DNA of 64,000 nt from Aspergillus flavus (GCF_009017415.1 NC_092407.1:5132381-5196380); one strand, 5' to 3'. Shown: positions 50,176 through 63,842, counted from the first letter of the stretch. Notes: a model not told the origin generated them from the sequence alone. Translations and numbers: made by a program.

Positions 50176-53100
50176 ATGTCACCAGAAGTAAAGGCACTGC
50201 CCGATCTGCAACCAGCAGCGCAGTGGCAACAGATGCAACTCCCGGTCACTAGACTTCCAGCGCCGCCGACAGATTGCGCCCATGGCCAGACTACTGATCA
50301 AAGTGTGAAACGATTGGGAATCGGTCGGTTAAGCTACCTGCGCAATGAACGTGGTACGGATTCCCTGATCCAGAATTACACTCGCGCGATCATGGCTGTG
50401 ACTGGTCAGAATCACATTGCCTTTTGGATAACTGCAGACGACGAAGAATCGACTGCCAAACATGGTGTAGTCGTAGCAAAATGTGCAACAAACGATACCA
50501 TGCCAGAGTGGGAAGCGTTCGAAGCCACCTTGGAGGATTGTACCGAGAGATCAGAGAAAGTGGAGTTTGGGCTCTGGCTCATGCGTGCGGGAGAAATCGA
50601 CATTGATCTGGAGAGCTCTGTAAGTAGGAAATGTACGTCCCTCCACGTCAAGGCTCCTTTGGCTAACAAATCGTCCACTTCTTACTAGGTCCGATTTGCG
50701 TTATATGTCAATCTTGAATCGTCGTGCGCCGAGTTCAAGTATCAGCCAGATCTGAAGTGCGAAACAGATATATCTAGCATTGGTCGGCAGATGAAGGTAT
50801 ACTTAGAACGTGTTGAAGGAGAAGAGGACAGCACACAATTCTGGACCAAGGAACTACAAGACTTCGTCACCATCCCAGAAAGGCAATTTCCAACTCTATC
50901 TTGCGAACGCGTGACAGTCACATCAACGACTCTTCCCATTCTCTCGCGAAGTCTTGCCATGGGGACAACTTGGGAAGAGCTCCAGTCTCTAGCACAACGG
51001 CTCCAGCTGCAGTCACTGGCTTCAGTGGTTCGTGCAGCGTTTGCATATATCCTCGCCGAATACCTCGAGTCCGATAAGGTGCTAATAGGGGAGAGAGACT
51101 CGGTGGATGTCAAGCGCACAAAACCCGACACAGCTATACCTGTGCCAATCTTTGTTGCTGAGCCTACAGCTGAAGGCTTGATACGCCAAATTGATAATTC
51201 TATCGCGAGGATAACCAGAGTGCAAAATGTGTCGCCAGATCGCCTTATGGAAATTCTTAATTGCCCTTCATCGCAGGTCCCGTACAATGCCTTCTTTACG
51301 TACCATCAGGAGAAGGGATCCAATGAGAGCGAAAAGGCTGAGGAAGATGGCGCAAGATCAGAATCTTCGATGATCTCTATTGGGTTGAGCTTCAGACAAT
51401 CAAAGCAAGGAATACCGTCTTGCACTCTTTCCGCTAGACAGGACTTGATGGATGCATCTCACCTGGAACTGGTATTGCGCCATATAGACGCCTTGGTGAC
51501 GGCGATACTTGCTCGGCCCACTGAATCACTTCAGGACCTCACTCAGGCATTTCCAGAAGACCTTCTTTCCTCACACTCACCATTGATAAGTGAGGAGCTG
51601 CGACAGGCCCCTCACCTATCCCCTTCTCATTGGGTCGACCACTGGGCGGCGTCGAATCCCAGCTGGGTTGCCTTGGAAGTCATAGAAGCAATCAGCGACG
51701 ATGATGTACTATCGAAGAAATGGACGTACTGCGAGCTTTCTGAGACATCTGATCGGCTCTGCACATGGCTCGCCCACCAAGGCTGGTATAATCGGGTCAT
51801 CGCGGTTTGTCTAGGCCGCTCATTCATAGCGTACGCACTGGTACTTGCCATCTGGAAAAGTGGTAATTGCTACGTTCCCATCGCGGAAGATCTTCCCGAG
51901 GCCCGCCAGATGTTTTTGTTGAGCGACAGTGGTGCTACTGCCTATTTACCGAAAAGGATACTGCGACCAGTCTCATACCTCCAGACAACTGCAGGGTGAT
52001 CGATATCAACGATCACCAATTCCTTGAAGAGCTGGACAACGCTGAAGAATTAACAATCGTCACTACAAAACCGACTGATAACTGTTATCTTCTCTACACC
52101 TCTGGATCTACTGGGATGCCTAAAGGAGTCCTCGTCAGCCGGGGAAATCTATCCGCCTTTACTGAAGCCCAGTCGGAGTATATCTGCCGCGATGTGCCGC
52201 ACACGCTGGAATTGAAGGGCAAGGGCAGCTATCTCGCCCACGCTAGTCGAGCCTTTGATGTGCACATCTGTGAGATGGTACTAGGCTGGCGCCATGGGCT
52301 TCGCCTGGTTACTGCGCCACGAACCATGATTCTGGATAATCTACTGCAGGTTCTCAGACGATTTAGGATAACCCATGCCGGGTTCGTGCCCTCCCTCCTC
52401 GAACACACAGGGGTGAGCGCCGAGCAGTTACCTGATCTGCGATATCTGGGAGTTGGAGGGGAGAAGATCTCGGAAACGATCATTGAACGGTTCGTCGGCA
52501 AACCATGTATTGCGCTGGTAAACGCATACGGCCCTACTGAAGTCACAATCGGGATGTCTAGCCACACGGTCACAGCAACATCTACAGTGCGCAATATTGG
52601 GACCGCCGTGGGCAACATCACGATTCACGTTTTTGAGCTGGAAACAACAAAGTATGTCAAGAGAGGTCAGGCAGGAGAACTCTGCGTGACAGGGGACTTA
52701 GTCGCGAATGGTTACCACTGCAGGCCCGATGCGCAAGGCTTTACAGATTATCGCGGGCAACGAATGTATCGTACTGGGGATATAGTACGTTTGATGGCGA
52801 ATAACTGTATTGAGTACCTGGGCCGACGAGATAGTCAAGCAAAAGTCCGTGGCCAACGTCTGGAGCTTGAGGAGGTATCCATCGCCATCCGTCGATGTGC
52901 GGATTGCCCAGTAAATGTTACTTCGATGGTGACGCCTTCCCCGATCACCAAACGTCCTCAGTTGGTGGCCTTCATAAGCCCTTCGAGTGACCGACCGGAC
53001 GATCTGAAAACGCAGCCAGCGTTTTTAAAGGCTGAATACCAGGCCTGGGTACCGGGAATTTTAGAGCGTTGCCGTGAAGAACTGCCAGTTTATATGGTTC

Positions 53101-56100
53101 CTAGTGTTTTACTTCCGGTCAGCTTCATACCCATCCAGATCTCAGGTAAAGCTGACAATCGCCGTCTGGTGGCCCTGTATGAAAAAATCCCGGCATCCGA
53201 CCTCCACCTACAAACGCGAATATCCGCGGCCAGGGAGCCCGAGCCAGGCTTACATGCTGGTTCTGCGTCATTAACGACAGATGAAGAGAAGATTCGTGAC
53301 ATCCTTTGCTCGGTAGTGTCAGTAGACCGCAGCACGGTGACGAAGACAACCAGTATTTTTCAATTAGGGATTGATAGCCTCAGTTCTCTCAGTGTGGCTG
53401 CTAAGATGCGAGAGGCGGGCTACCAGTGCGCAGCGGCGGATATCCTTGGTAACCCTACGCTGGCACAGCTAGCATCATTGCCACTTTCTCGTGCAGGCGG
53501 CGACCTGCAGTCTAGCAAGTATTTGTCGACAGGCCAGCTAGCTGAAGCTTCGCAGCGCTTAGAGTACCTTGATCAATCCTTTCGAAAATTGCAAAAGAAC
53601 ATTCCAAACTCATCTATTGCTGTCGTCCGGCCGTGTTTGCCTCTTCAGGCGAGCCTTGTGTCCAGCTCCATGGGTAGTCTGAGCGCTTTGTATGTCAATC
53701 ATATCATGTGTCGAATAGGCTCCGACATTGTGCTACGGGACTTGAGGTTAGCATTTCAAGATCTGATACATGAGAACGAAATATTGCGCACATGCTTTCA
53801 TGTCATGGACGACAAGGTCATCCAAGTGGTCCTGAAGCCTCGGGCGGCAAAGATATCTTGGGAACAGGTTGCTGTTGCGGACGAAGAAGCGGCCCAAGTC
53901 TATTTCAGCAATCGGCAAACCGAAGTCGCAACGAAGATCATTCGCAACATCGAGAGCGAAGTCCCACTCCATATTGTAGCTGCTTCGTCAAGCAACAATT
54001 CCCTTCCGGGGTGGTTGATGCTGTCCATTCACCATTCCATATTCGACGGTGCGAGTATGGACGTCTTGCTTGACCGGTTATACCATCATTACACTGGAAA
54101 GACAGCCTTGCACACCAGAGACCTCACCCCTCTTTATAGGCATTTCGTCACAGCTCCCGAAGAAGCAGCCGAACGATTCTGGTCTAGCTATCTCACGGGC
54201 GCTCTTCCCACTATTGTGAAGACCGACAGTCCCTCTGGTACCTCTTACGAAATAATTACAGAAGTATTACCTTTCAAGCTGTCCATGATCTCTAAAGTTG
54301 CTTCCGAAATATCCACTACCACCGCAATTATCTTGGAGACTATCTGGGGAATCTCATTGGCAAGGTACTTGGTTGAGACGGATGTGATATTTGGCCGGAT
54401 CATGAACGGCCGAAGCATACCGGTCGAGTCTGTCGAAGAGATGCTGATTCCCCTTGTAACAACTGTTCCCAGTCGACTTCGGCTTCCTTCTGGATTGTCA
54501 AGCATAGTTGACCTGATCAAGGCTCATACTCAGGCCAGCCTCGCATCGCTACCTTATCAGCATACGTCACTCCGCGACATTCAGCGGTACGCCCAAGCCC
54601 CTGGCCCATTGTTCAACTCTATGTTCTCATATATAGCAACTGCCCCAACATCACCCGCAAATGCGATGCTGGTGGAAATGGATAGCGTCATGCCGGCGGA
54701 CTACCCCCTTGCATTAGAGATCAAAGCGGAATCGGAGCCAGACACGGTGACTTTGCGGTTAAGAGTCACCCGTGGCTCTTGTCTCACAGACAGCGGTCGA
54801 GGGTTGATCGACGTCATGTGCATCATTCTCCAAGGGTTGATCTCAAACGGGGATTTTATGATTGAAAGTGAAGGAAGATCCCAGCCACAGGAGCGAGACG
54901 AGCCAAAATGGGATGAAACCCGCTGGACTGAATGGGAAACAAAAATCCGCGAAGTCGTGTCTGAGATTACCGGGCTTCCTGAATTCCAGATTTCAAAGAA
55001 TATTTCTTTCTTTGCATTGGGAGTTGACTCAGTTATTACTATCCGTATGGCTCGTCGCTTACAAGAACAAGGCCTCAAAGCGTCTTCTAGTGATATACTA
55101 CGGTATCCCTCGATTGGTGCTCTTCATAATTATCTGCAAAAGTGCAACGCTGTGCCATCCATCTCACCAATGAAGGAGAACACTTCGGACCCCAGTATAA
55201 GCATTGACTTGTTCCATGAAGACGACTCGATTGTCGAAACATACCGCTGTACACCTTTGCAGACAGCAATGATTGGCCAATGTCTGAGCTCTGAGGGCAA
55301 GGGATATGTTCACCATCATGCAGTCATATTAGACGACTCAGTCGATCTTGAACAGTTGGCTAGTGCGTGGCAAGAGGTTGTTGGACTAGCAGATATTCTC
55401 CGAACGACATTCCACAGGGAGAAAGCGAGTCATGATTTCCAGGCTGCGGTCCATCAACACTCTCTTGTACAATGGTTGCATCAACCTGCCGTCGAATCAC
55501 TGTCTAAAGCGATTGAACAAATATCCCAGCGTGTAGCATACCCCGACATCAAAAGCTTTGAGAGGCCGCCGTGGCTTGTCACAATCCTGACTGGGATCTC
55601 CCAACGGCTGATGGTTGTGACTATGCATCACTGCCTCTACGATGGTTTTTCTTTGCCACTGCTTTTTGAGTGTGTAGATAATGCGTATAGAGGTCTGTCA
55701 AACCACGTTGGGTCATTTGCCTCTGCAGCACGCAAGATCACAAATACTGAGGAGTCGTCCGTGAAATTCTGGGCTGAAACTGTCAAAGGCTATCGGTATT
55801 GTAAAGTGCCATTCTCACCAACTGTTGCAATAGAACCCTGTGTTAAATTAGCTGAGGCTACTGTGCAGGCTCCTGTGACTACTTTGCAGCATCAATGCCG
55901 CTGTCTTGAAGTTACGTTGCAGACAGTTGCTCTACTCGCTTTTGGTCGGTCCTTGGCGACACTATTGGGCCAGCGGGATGTGATATTCGGTCATGTAGTT
56001 TCTGGACGAGGGCTAAATATCGATACTGCAGCACCGATAATTGGTCCACTTTTCAACACAGTACCGTTTCGCCTGGTACTTGATCCAATTCTTCAGAGTA

Positions 56101-58223
56101 CCCGTTCAGTCTTGCGTCACATCCAACGCTTTTCTGCCGACGCCCAGAGTCATCAACATGCACCACTAAGTGTAGTCCAGAAGGACTGGCGTCTGGATAA
56201 CCACAGTGAGGCTTCCTCGCTGTTTGAGACTCTCTTTACTTTCAATAAATCAGGCAACCAAGACCCTACGTCTCTTTTTCAGCCGTACCATTCTCATCGT
56301 GCACCAGACACTCCTCATTATAGATTAAATGTGGAATTTGAGCAGAGGTCGGACTTTCTTGTGGTACGTGCATCGTCCCGTGATCTCCTATCAAATGGCG
56401 GCGATCTGGATGCCTGGTTACAGACCTTAGCTCTTGGTTTGGAGAATATCATTTCCCATCCGGATGCCCCCGTGCTGAGCTTTCCGTCTGAGCTCAAGGC
56501 TCTCCCTCTGGCTACTAGTTCTATCCAGGATTTAGGAAAGCAGCCTACAGATATTCGAGGTCTGGAGAACCATGCTAGAATCATCAAAGCAATCATCGCA
56601 ACGGTTACCAAAACACCGATTGATCAGCTCCACGAGGGCAGCAGCATTTTTGCGCTCGGTGTGGACTCTATCTTAGCAATAGATATCAGTGCTAAGAGCC
56701 GAGAGGCTGGACTGAAACTCTCAGTCAGTGACATCCTTCAGGGAAGAACGATCCAAGGAATTGCAACGATTGCCACCAAGAAGATAAAAACACCCTCTGT
56801 CCTGCCGGAAACTATCACTGATGGCAGCCGATCTTCTATCAGTGCAGACGCAAAACAACAAGCATTAACTGCCTTGGCTTTAGAGGAAGATAATGTCGAG
56901 GTCATCTTGCCCTGTCTTAGTGGTCAGATATTCTATATATCTTCTTGGCTTGGTAGCGGTCGACGACTGTGGGAATTCACATTTGCATTTACCAGCCGCG
57001 TCCGACTGGACCCGGGGAAGTTAGACCATGCCTGGCTACTGCTTCAACACCGACATAGCATTCTTCGAACATCATTTGCCGCCATTTCCGCAGTAGAGAT
57101 AGTGCAGGTGGTATGCAAGCCGGCCAAAGTAAATAGAGGTCTTCGCGTGGAGAGTCAGCCATCTACGGGAAATCTTCAATCGGAAATCCAAGGCCTCACT
57201 CGCAATATTACGTGCAGTCCGTCTGATCTCTTCACGCCTCCGGTTCGCCTTTGCCTGGTACAGCACAAAGACTCGGACGTTCTTCTACTCACACTACATC
57301 ACGCATTGTACGACGCCCGGACAATCCCGATGTTGATCGGAGACCTAGAGTCCTTGTACCTGAACACCCCTCTCGCACCCCATAGTAGCTTCTCCGCTTT
57401 TGTGCATCATGCTCAGCAGACAGCGGGTTCTAAACTTGCCGATGCTTACTGGAAGCCGGCAATTGAGACTGGCCAGCGTACAGTGTTGGGAAAAAACACA
57501 CCCAGCGCTGGGAATCACTCACAAATCGTTTCATCTCAGCTCATTTACCCTCAAGATCTTAAGATTGTGGAAGATTGGTGCCACCAGATTGGCGTTTCAG
57601 TCCCCTGTCTTATCTTACTAGCTGTGGGTCGTAGCTTGGCACACATCGCAGATGTGACTCATCCTACTTTTGGTCTCTTTCAATCCGGGCGTTCAGGTGA
57701 ATATCCGGACATACACCGCGTAGCAGGTCCGACTGTGAATATGCTACCGTTTGTGGTCCCAGATGCCCTTACCCGCCCTATGCTGGGGGCCCTCAAGGCT
57801 ATACAGCATGATCTAGGTCAACGTGCTATCCATGACCAGACCAATCTCCGACAGCTCCGCCAGAGAATGAAGGAACTTGGCAACGACCCAGAATTCAATG
57901 TCCTTCTCAATATAGTCCTCAGTAAATCCACGGACAATTCAACCCGAGATTCGACTGACCCTCTGTTGACCCCGTCACCCATTGATTTCGAGAATTACTT
58001 AACTTCTGAACGCCCGCTGGCTGGTGCAACGTCTGTTGACAAGTTCCGGTATAATTGGCTCCCTTGTGAGAAAAATATATACTTGGAGGTCAACTACAAC
58101 GAAACCGGTGGTGAGCTGCATTGGAAGGTTGACTACGAAGTAAACTCAATGACGACACTTGAGGCACAGACGCTTTTGGAGAATATTGGACAGGAGGTGA
58201 ATTTCATTATGGGAGACTCGTGA
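50176..58223 (+). CDS. Siderophore-type NRPS, (C-like)-A-T-C-T-C-T-C, with one apparent frameshift
   Basis: Exon 1 is 50176-50619, with a 69-bp intron, then 50689 onward to TGA at 58223. Restoring one missing base near 51,940 makes 2,659 residues. An N-terminal ~450-residue condensation-like region lacks HHxxxDG, as in SidD/NPS6-type enzymes. One adenylation domain follows, with YTSGSTGMPKG, AYGPTE, YRTGD and SGKADNR. Then come three thiolation domains with serines at 53376 (LGIDSL), 55029 (GVDSV) and 56667 (GVDSI). Each is followed by a condensation domain: IHHSIFDG (~54027), MHHCLYDG (~55625) and LHHALYDA (~57293). There is no thioesterase. A single A domain serving three T-C pairs is the plan of basidiomycete basidioferrin synthetase and resembles the end of ferrichrome synthetases, so a trimer of an acylated N5-hydroxyornithine is expected. 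By-eye pocket residues are about D-V-C-G-G-G-A-I-G-K. The transporters beside it support the role. Confidence 0.85.
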
Positions 58224-58429
58224 CTTAAACCATGATGCTTGCTCGACGAAGAGATGGACAAGGTTGCGTGCGAGTGTAGTGGAATAAACACTTGCAACCA
58301 GGGTAGAGAGTAATATGGTGTCACGGAGCCGATGCAGAATCGGCCTGTAAAACATACAGAACCCCTACTCCACCTGTATACACCCCAGCTCCCTTTACAG
58401 TTCTAAACCAATGTTAAAAGATTAACACT

Positions 58430-61400
58430 TTAACTTTTTAACTCTTTTTTTAATAAAGAGATTTATTAACTATTTAATTAGAATTCTAAAGAAATAAACT
58501 ATCTAAACGAAAAGAATTCTTAAGCTATTTAAATACTATTAAGAGTATAGAAAAAAGAAATAAAAATTAATCTTTTTTATATTTATTCTACTATTTAATT
58601 AATAATTAGAGTAGTACGGTTTAACCGGTAAACCCGGCCCAAACCTGCCCCAACCCGGCTCCCGGTTCAAGTAAGGTTCTAGATCTAGAACCTGGTTGTA
58701 AGCGCTCTGCTAGCGTACTACTATCTATTAGTAATAGGCCTGCAGCGCGTGGTTAATTAATAGGCTTTAGAAATATAGTATTAGAAGATTTAAAGTTATT
58801 TAGAATTATATAGTAGTTTCTCTATATAGTATAATAAAATAAATTATTTAAAAATTAGAATTCTTTATATAATTCTAATATAAATATAATATATATTATA
58901 TAAATTAGTGGTTCTCTAGTAGCTTATTTATATAAAATCTAATTATTTAAAATAATTACTATTATAATTATTTTTTTTAAAAAAAAATAAATTATTTTAT
59001 TTTATATCTAAATTTTAAAATATTTAATATTTTATTTTAATAAATTATATAATATAAAAGTATATTTTATTTAAAATATTTAATAATAGAATTATAAAGA
59101 TTTAATATATTATTTTATAATAGTTTTAAATAATTAAAATATTAATAGAATATTTTTAAAATAGTATTATAGAGTTTTTTATTTCTATAAATTATAATAT
59201 TTTTTATAGCTATATTTATTTTTTTAAATTATTTTAAAAATATAGATAATATAATAAATTTAGTTTTCTTTTTTATAAAAATATTACTAAAGTTATAAAT
59301 TAATAATATTTCTATTATTTTAAAAATAGTTAAATATAAAAATACTATATATAGAGTTATAAAGATTTTTTAAAAAATAAAATAAATTTAATTAATTTAA
59401 TAGAACTCTATAAATATTTTTTTAAATAGTTTTATTTTTTAAAAAACTATTAATATATTTATTAATTTTCTATATTTTTATTTATATTTTTTTCTCTATT
59501 TTCTATTTTATTAAACTTTTTTCTTTAAAAAATAAATATTTTTTAGTTTAGTAGAGATATATTTTAATTAATTTAAATAATTTAAAATATATTACTCTAG
59601 TCTTTTTATAAAGATTTTAATAATCTTTTATTTTTAATTTTAAGAAAGAATTTTTTTTATTTTTTTAAAAATTATTTTTATTATTATTATAATTTGTATT
59701 ATTTTTTTTAGTATTTTCTAATTTTTTTTAATAAATAGATAATTTAATTCTAAGTATAATATAATAGAATAATATTAATAATTTATAAATATTCTAATCC
59801 AGGGGCGGTAGTATAAGCAGGGCTTATTATAATAGAGTTAAGTAGAAGAATTATTTATAATTAACTATAAGCTTTTATAAGCAATCTTAATATACTATTT
59901 TTTTATAATCTTATTATACTAGATAAAATAATATTAAATTATATTAAAATTTTAAATAGTAAACTAGTAGATATTTAAATATTATTAAATTACTTTATAC
60001 TTAGTTAAACTATTAAAAAAACTATTAAATTATAAATTAAAATAATTATATTTTTAAATAGAACTTTATTAAAATATAGCTTTATTTCTATTATTAGAAT
60101 ATATTTTATATACTATTAAATAGATATAAATAATAAAAATATAGCTAGCTATTTATATATATTATAGTATATAAACTATATCTATTTATATACTAAATTA
60201 AACTATTTTTTCTAAAATTTTTAAATATTTAAAAAAATTTTTATTAAAATTATTAATTATTTATATAATATTTAAATAGATACTAATATAGTTAAATATT
60301 ATAAAAATTAAATTAATTAATTATTTTAATAAAAAGATTTCTAGAATATTTTTAAATAATAGATTAATTAATATATAATATAGAAATAGTAGTATTTAAT
60401 ATAGTATAATTTTATAAAAATTAAAATAAATTAAAACTATTTTTTTTATTATAATCTCTATTTTTTTTATTATAATTTATATATTTTAGTTATAAATTAA
60501 TTCTTATTATTTAATTTTTTTATATTTATTATATTTTTTATTTATAGAAAAAAATCTTTAATTAGTTATTAATATATTAATTTTTATTATTTTTTTTTAA
60601 TCTACTATATTTTCTATCTATAGAAGAAAATCTTTAGTTTAATAGTTAAATAATTTTTTATTTTAAATTCTAAATATTAGATTATTATCTACTATTTCTA
60701 TAAATATAGTATTTATTTTTAAAAAATCTATTAATATTTTTAATAATAGTATTATAAACTATATATCGAAGCTAGAGCTATTATAATTAAAATAATTTAA
60801 TAAAATAAGATTGAATATAAATTTACTAAAATTAAGATTTTTATATAATTAAATCTTTTATTATTTAATTTATTTTATTATTAAAATAAATAGTATTATC
60901 TATAAAATCTCTTATTCTATAATTATATTATAATAACTTAGAAATTACTTTAAGTATATTAATTTTATATCTATTAATAATTATTATATAACTATATTAA
61001 CTATATATAAAAAGAAATCTAAAACTATATAAAAAAAAAGATTTAATAGTTATATATATAAATATTATAGTAGTAGATATTCTATTTTAATTAAAGATTA
61101 TATTATATCTAGATTAGAAATATAAAGTCTATTAAAGAAATTATAGAATAGAAAAAAAGAGATACTCTAGTATAGATTTTTAATAAAATATAGTAGAATT
61201 AGAAGACTATTAAAATAAAAAAGATTAAATAATAGTCTATTAAAATAATAGCTATAGATAATATAAATCTATAGCTATATATAATACAGTAATTAAAGTA
61301 GTTATAGAGAATTAAATCTTAGTATCTATTTTAAAGCGTGGAGACGCCCAGCGCTAATATTACTAATCCTCTAGAATAAAGTATATAGATAATCTGGACC

Positions 61401-63540
61401 ATAGCAGAGCAGATGATTTAGAAAAGCCAGTGGACAGTGTCCTATTACAGCCAGTCTATTGGGATTGAGGCTATACCCTAGTCCGCGCTGGAACCAGCCC
61501 TTGTTCTACCATTGCATTGTTTGATTGGTTTAATTTTGATGTTCCATTGTATATCCACGGCTTTATATGCGTGGTAATTAATCCGCTTTGCTGACTACTT
61601 AATTTCTTTAAGTTAACTAGTTACCTAGCTATTTGTCTCTGCTTATTCTATAATTATTTTATTTTATTTCTTGTTTTTCTCTATATTACTAATCTTAACT
61701 TTTTTTATTCTTTTAATATATGATTTTATATTTCTCTAGTCCACAAGGGGGTGAGCATTCATAGAAGGATGGAATGAAGTGGAGCCGACGGCAGCTGTGG
61801 ATTGGTAGAGCGGGTTAAAATTTTTTCTAAACTAAATATTATGGATTGAAGCACTTTAAGTATAATACTAACTAAACTATAAGACTAATAATACTTAAAT
61901 TAATATAGATTAGAGAGTACTATAGAAATTTATATTTAGATAATTTTTAGATGTAAATCCTATAATTTATAATAGTAGAGATTAATTTAGATGGGCTATA
62001 GTATTTTATTAGAAGTTTACTTAGAATATAATCTAATTAGGTAAGGCTTTCTATTAATTATTTATAATTTTAATTATCTAGTAATACTAGTAAGACTAGT
62101 AGCTTTAGTATAATCTATTTAGATTATATTTTATTCTAGGCTAAATATATTTAATCTAAAAAATTGATTAAATCTAGTAATAATTTATTAGTTGGCTTAG
62201 TAAACTTTAAATTATTATTTCTATTTTATAGTATATTAGTAATAATATTCTTTATTTTAGATTCTATATCTAAAGATAACTAGTTAACTATAACCCGTAT
62301 TAAATTAGAAATAATAATATTCTATATTAAGTTATATATTTTATATTACTTTTCTTTAATTTTATTAGTATTTTATTTTATTTTTTATTATCTATTCTCT
62401 ATATAGAATCTATATTGTATTAGCTATAGAATATCTAATTTTTTAGAAGTTAAATAGATTATTTATAATTATTTATAAAAAATGTTAGTATAATATATAG
62501 TCTAATAAGATTATATACTATATTAAAAGTATTGTCTATAGTTAGAAATATATTAAAATAATCTAGATCTAATAAATTATTTAGTAATAGAAGGATATTG
62601 CTTTATATATAGAGAATATTAAGATTCTTTATTAGATAGATTAGACGTTTTCTAAGCTATCTATATATTTAGATAGATTATTATATCGCCGCGGCTATCT
62701 AGACTATTAATATATTAAATAAAGCTTAAAGACTATATATAATTATTAATAGATAGTCTATAGATAGTTCTAGTATATTTAAGAAGACTGAACCATATAA
62801 AAGCAGTGATAATCTTAGAAAATAGAGCTACGGCGGTTATATATAATTATAATATATTAGTAAATATTCTTATCGTGGAAAGGATTCTATTATATCTATA
62901 TCTATAGAGATTAGTAAAAAGAACTGTATATTTCTATATATATAGAGTAGATAAACTAGATAATCTAGTAGATTACCGTAATATAGAAGGTAATGAAGAT
63001 CTAGACTGGATCTAGTAAAATTAGAGAGATCTACGATGCTAATTTATGACTGTGGGTAACTAGATAAACCTGGTATTTGTAAGAGTTTACTATTTCTAGT
63101 GATTTTAATATATTATGTGCTATAATAGCTACTCTATTATTTAATATGGATAATCCTATAGAATAGAGTGTGTAGTATATATAGATAGCTATAGAAAACG
63201 TGGTATATAAAAGCTAGTAGATAGTATAGTATATTAGATAAGCTATTTGGATTGAAATAATATGGTTTAAGAAAAGCTAGATACTATACTATCTATTACT
63301 GGTATATATAGATCTAGATAGTATAGTTAAATATATATAACTATAGTAGTAGATATTGATATTTATCGCCCGCATATAGGTCCCGTGTACTGAGAAGTAT
63401 CTACTATATAGAATAATACTGCGGTAGTAAAAAAAATAGCGTTAACTATAGTAGATAGTTATTATCTATTTCCCCACGGTAGAGAATAATAAAGAGGATT
63501 CTAGAAAAAATAATTCTAAGCTACTATAGTAAAGGATAAG
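58430..63540. other. Second AT-rich, RIP-like subtelomeric tract
   Basis: A+T dominates from about 58,430 on. GC-normal patches stand at 58,618-58,690 (repeated AACCCGGC/CCGG words), 58,735-58,755, about 59,800-59,822, 61,330-61,560 and 61,738-61,820. From about 62,600 the sequence is somewhat less depleted and shows many CTATAG/TAGATAG words. I find no open gene. The patches are probably less-mutated pieces of old repeats. Confidence 0.75.
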
Positions 63541-63549
63541 TAATATAGA

Positions 63550-63842
63550 ATAGGCGTGTTTAGAGTTTTATATTAAGTTGATAAACTAGATATACCACAT
63601 CTATAAGTACGAGAGTGTACTAATATACGCTATGGCTGTGTTGGGCTGGGAGGAGTTTAGATAGTGGGATCCCGAGAGTTATCCACCGATTTTGTTTTGG
63701 GTGATCAAGATTGCCTGGTTTATAATCGTCCAGAAGGCATTGTGGTTGGATCCCGATGTGATGGCCATTATCGAGACATGGCAAAAGCCGCAGAGTTGCG
63801 CCGCATGGACATTACGCAGCGCCGCGGCCATGGACGATATCA
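63550..63842 (+). pseudogene. Coding remnant abutting the telomere
   Basis: In one + frame from about 63,576 the translation looks protein-like and is broken only by TAGs at 63588-63590 and 63662-63664. It includes IYHIYKYESVLIYAMAVLG, DPESYPPILFWVIKIAWF, IVQKALWLDPDVMAIIETW and [15 protein letters not shown]. It then runs straight into the telomere repeat. The words resemble large repeated subtelomeric fungal proteins (telomere-linked helicase type), but I cannot confirm the family. Composition is normal here while the upstream part looks RIP-damaged, so the gene's 5' part may lie decayed in the AT tract. Confidence 0.4.

Noticed and set aside
51860..51990. Intron explaining the NRPS frame change
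   Set aside because: The available GT...AG pairs are either about 25 bases long or would remove conserved adenylation sequence. A 1-base deletion fits better.
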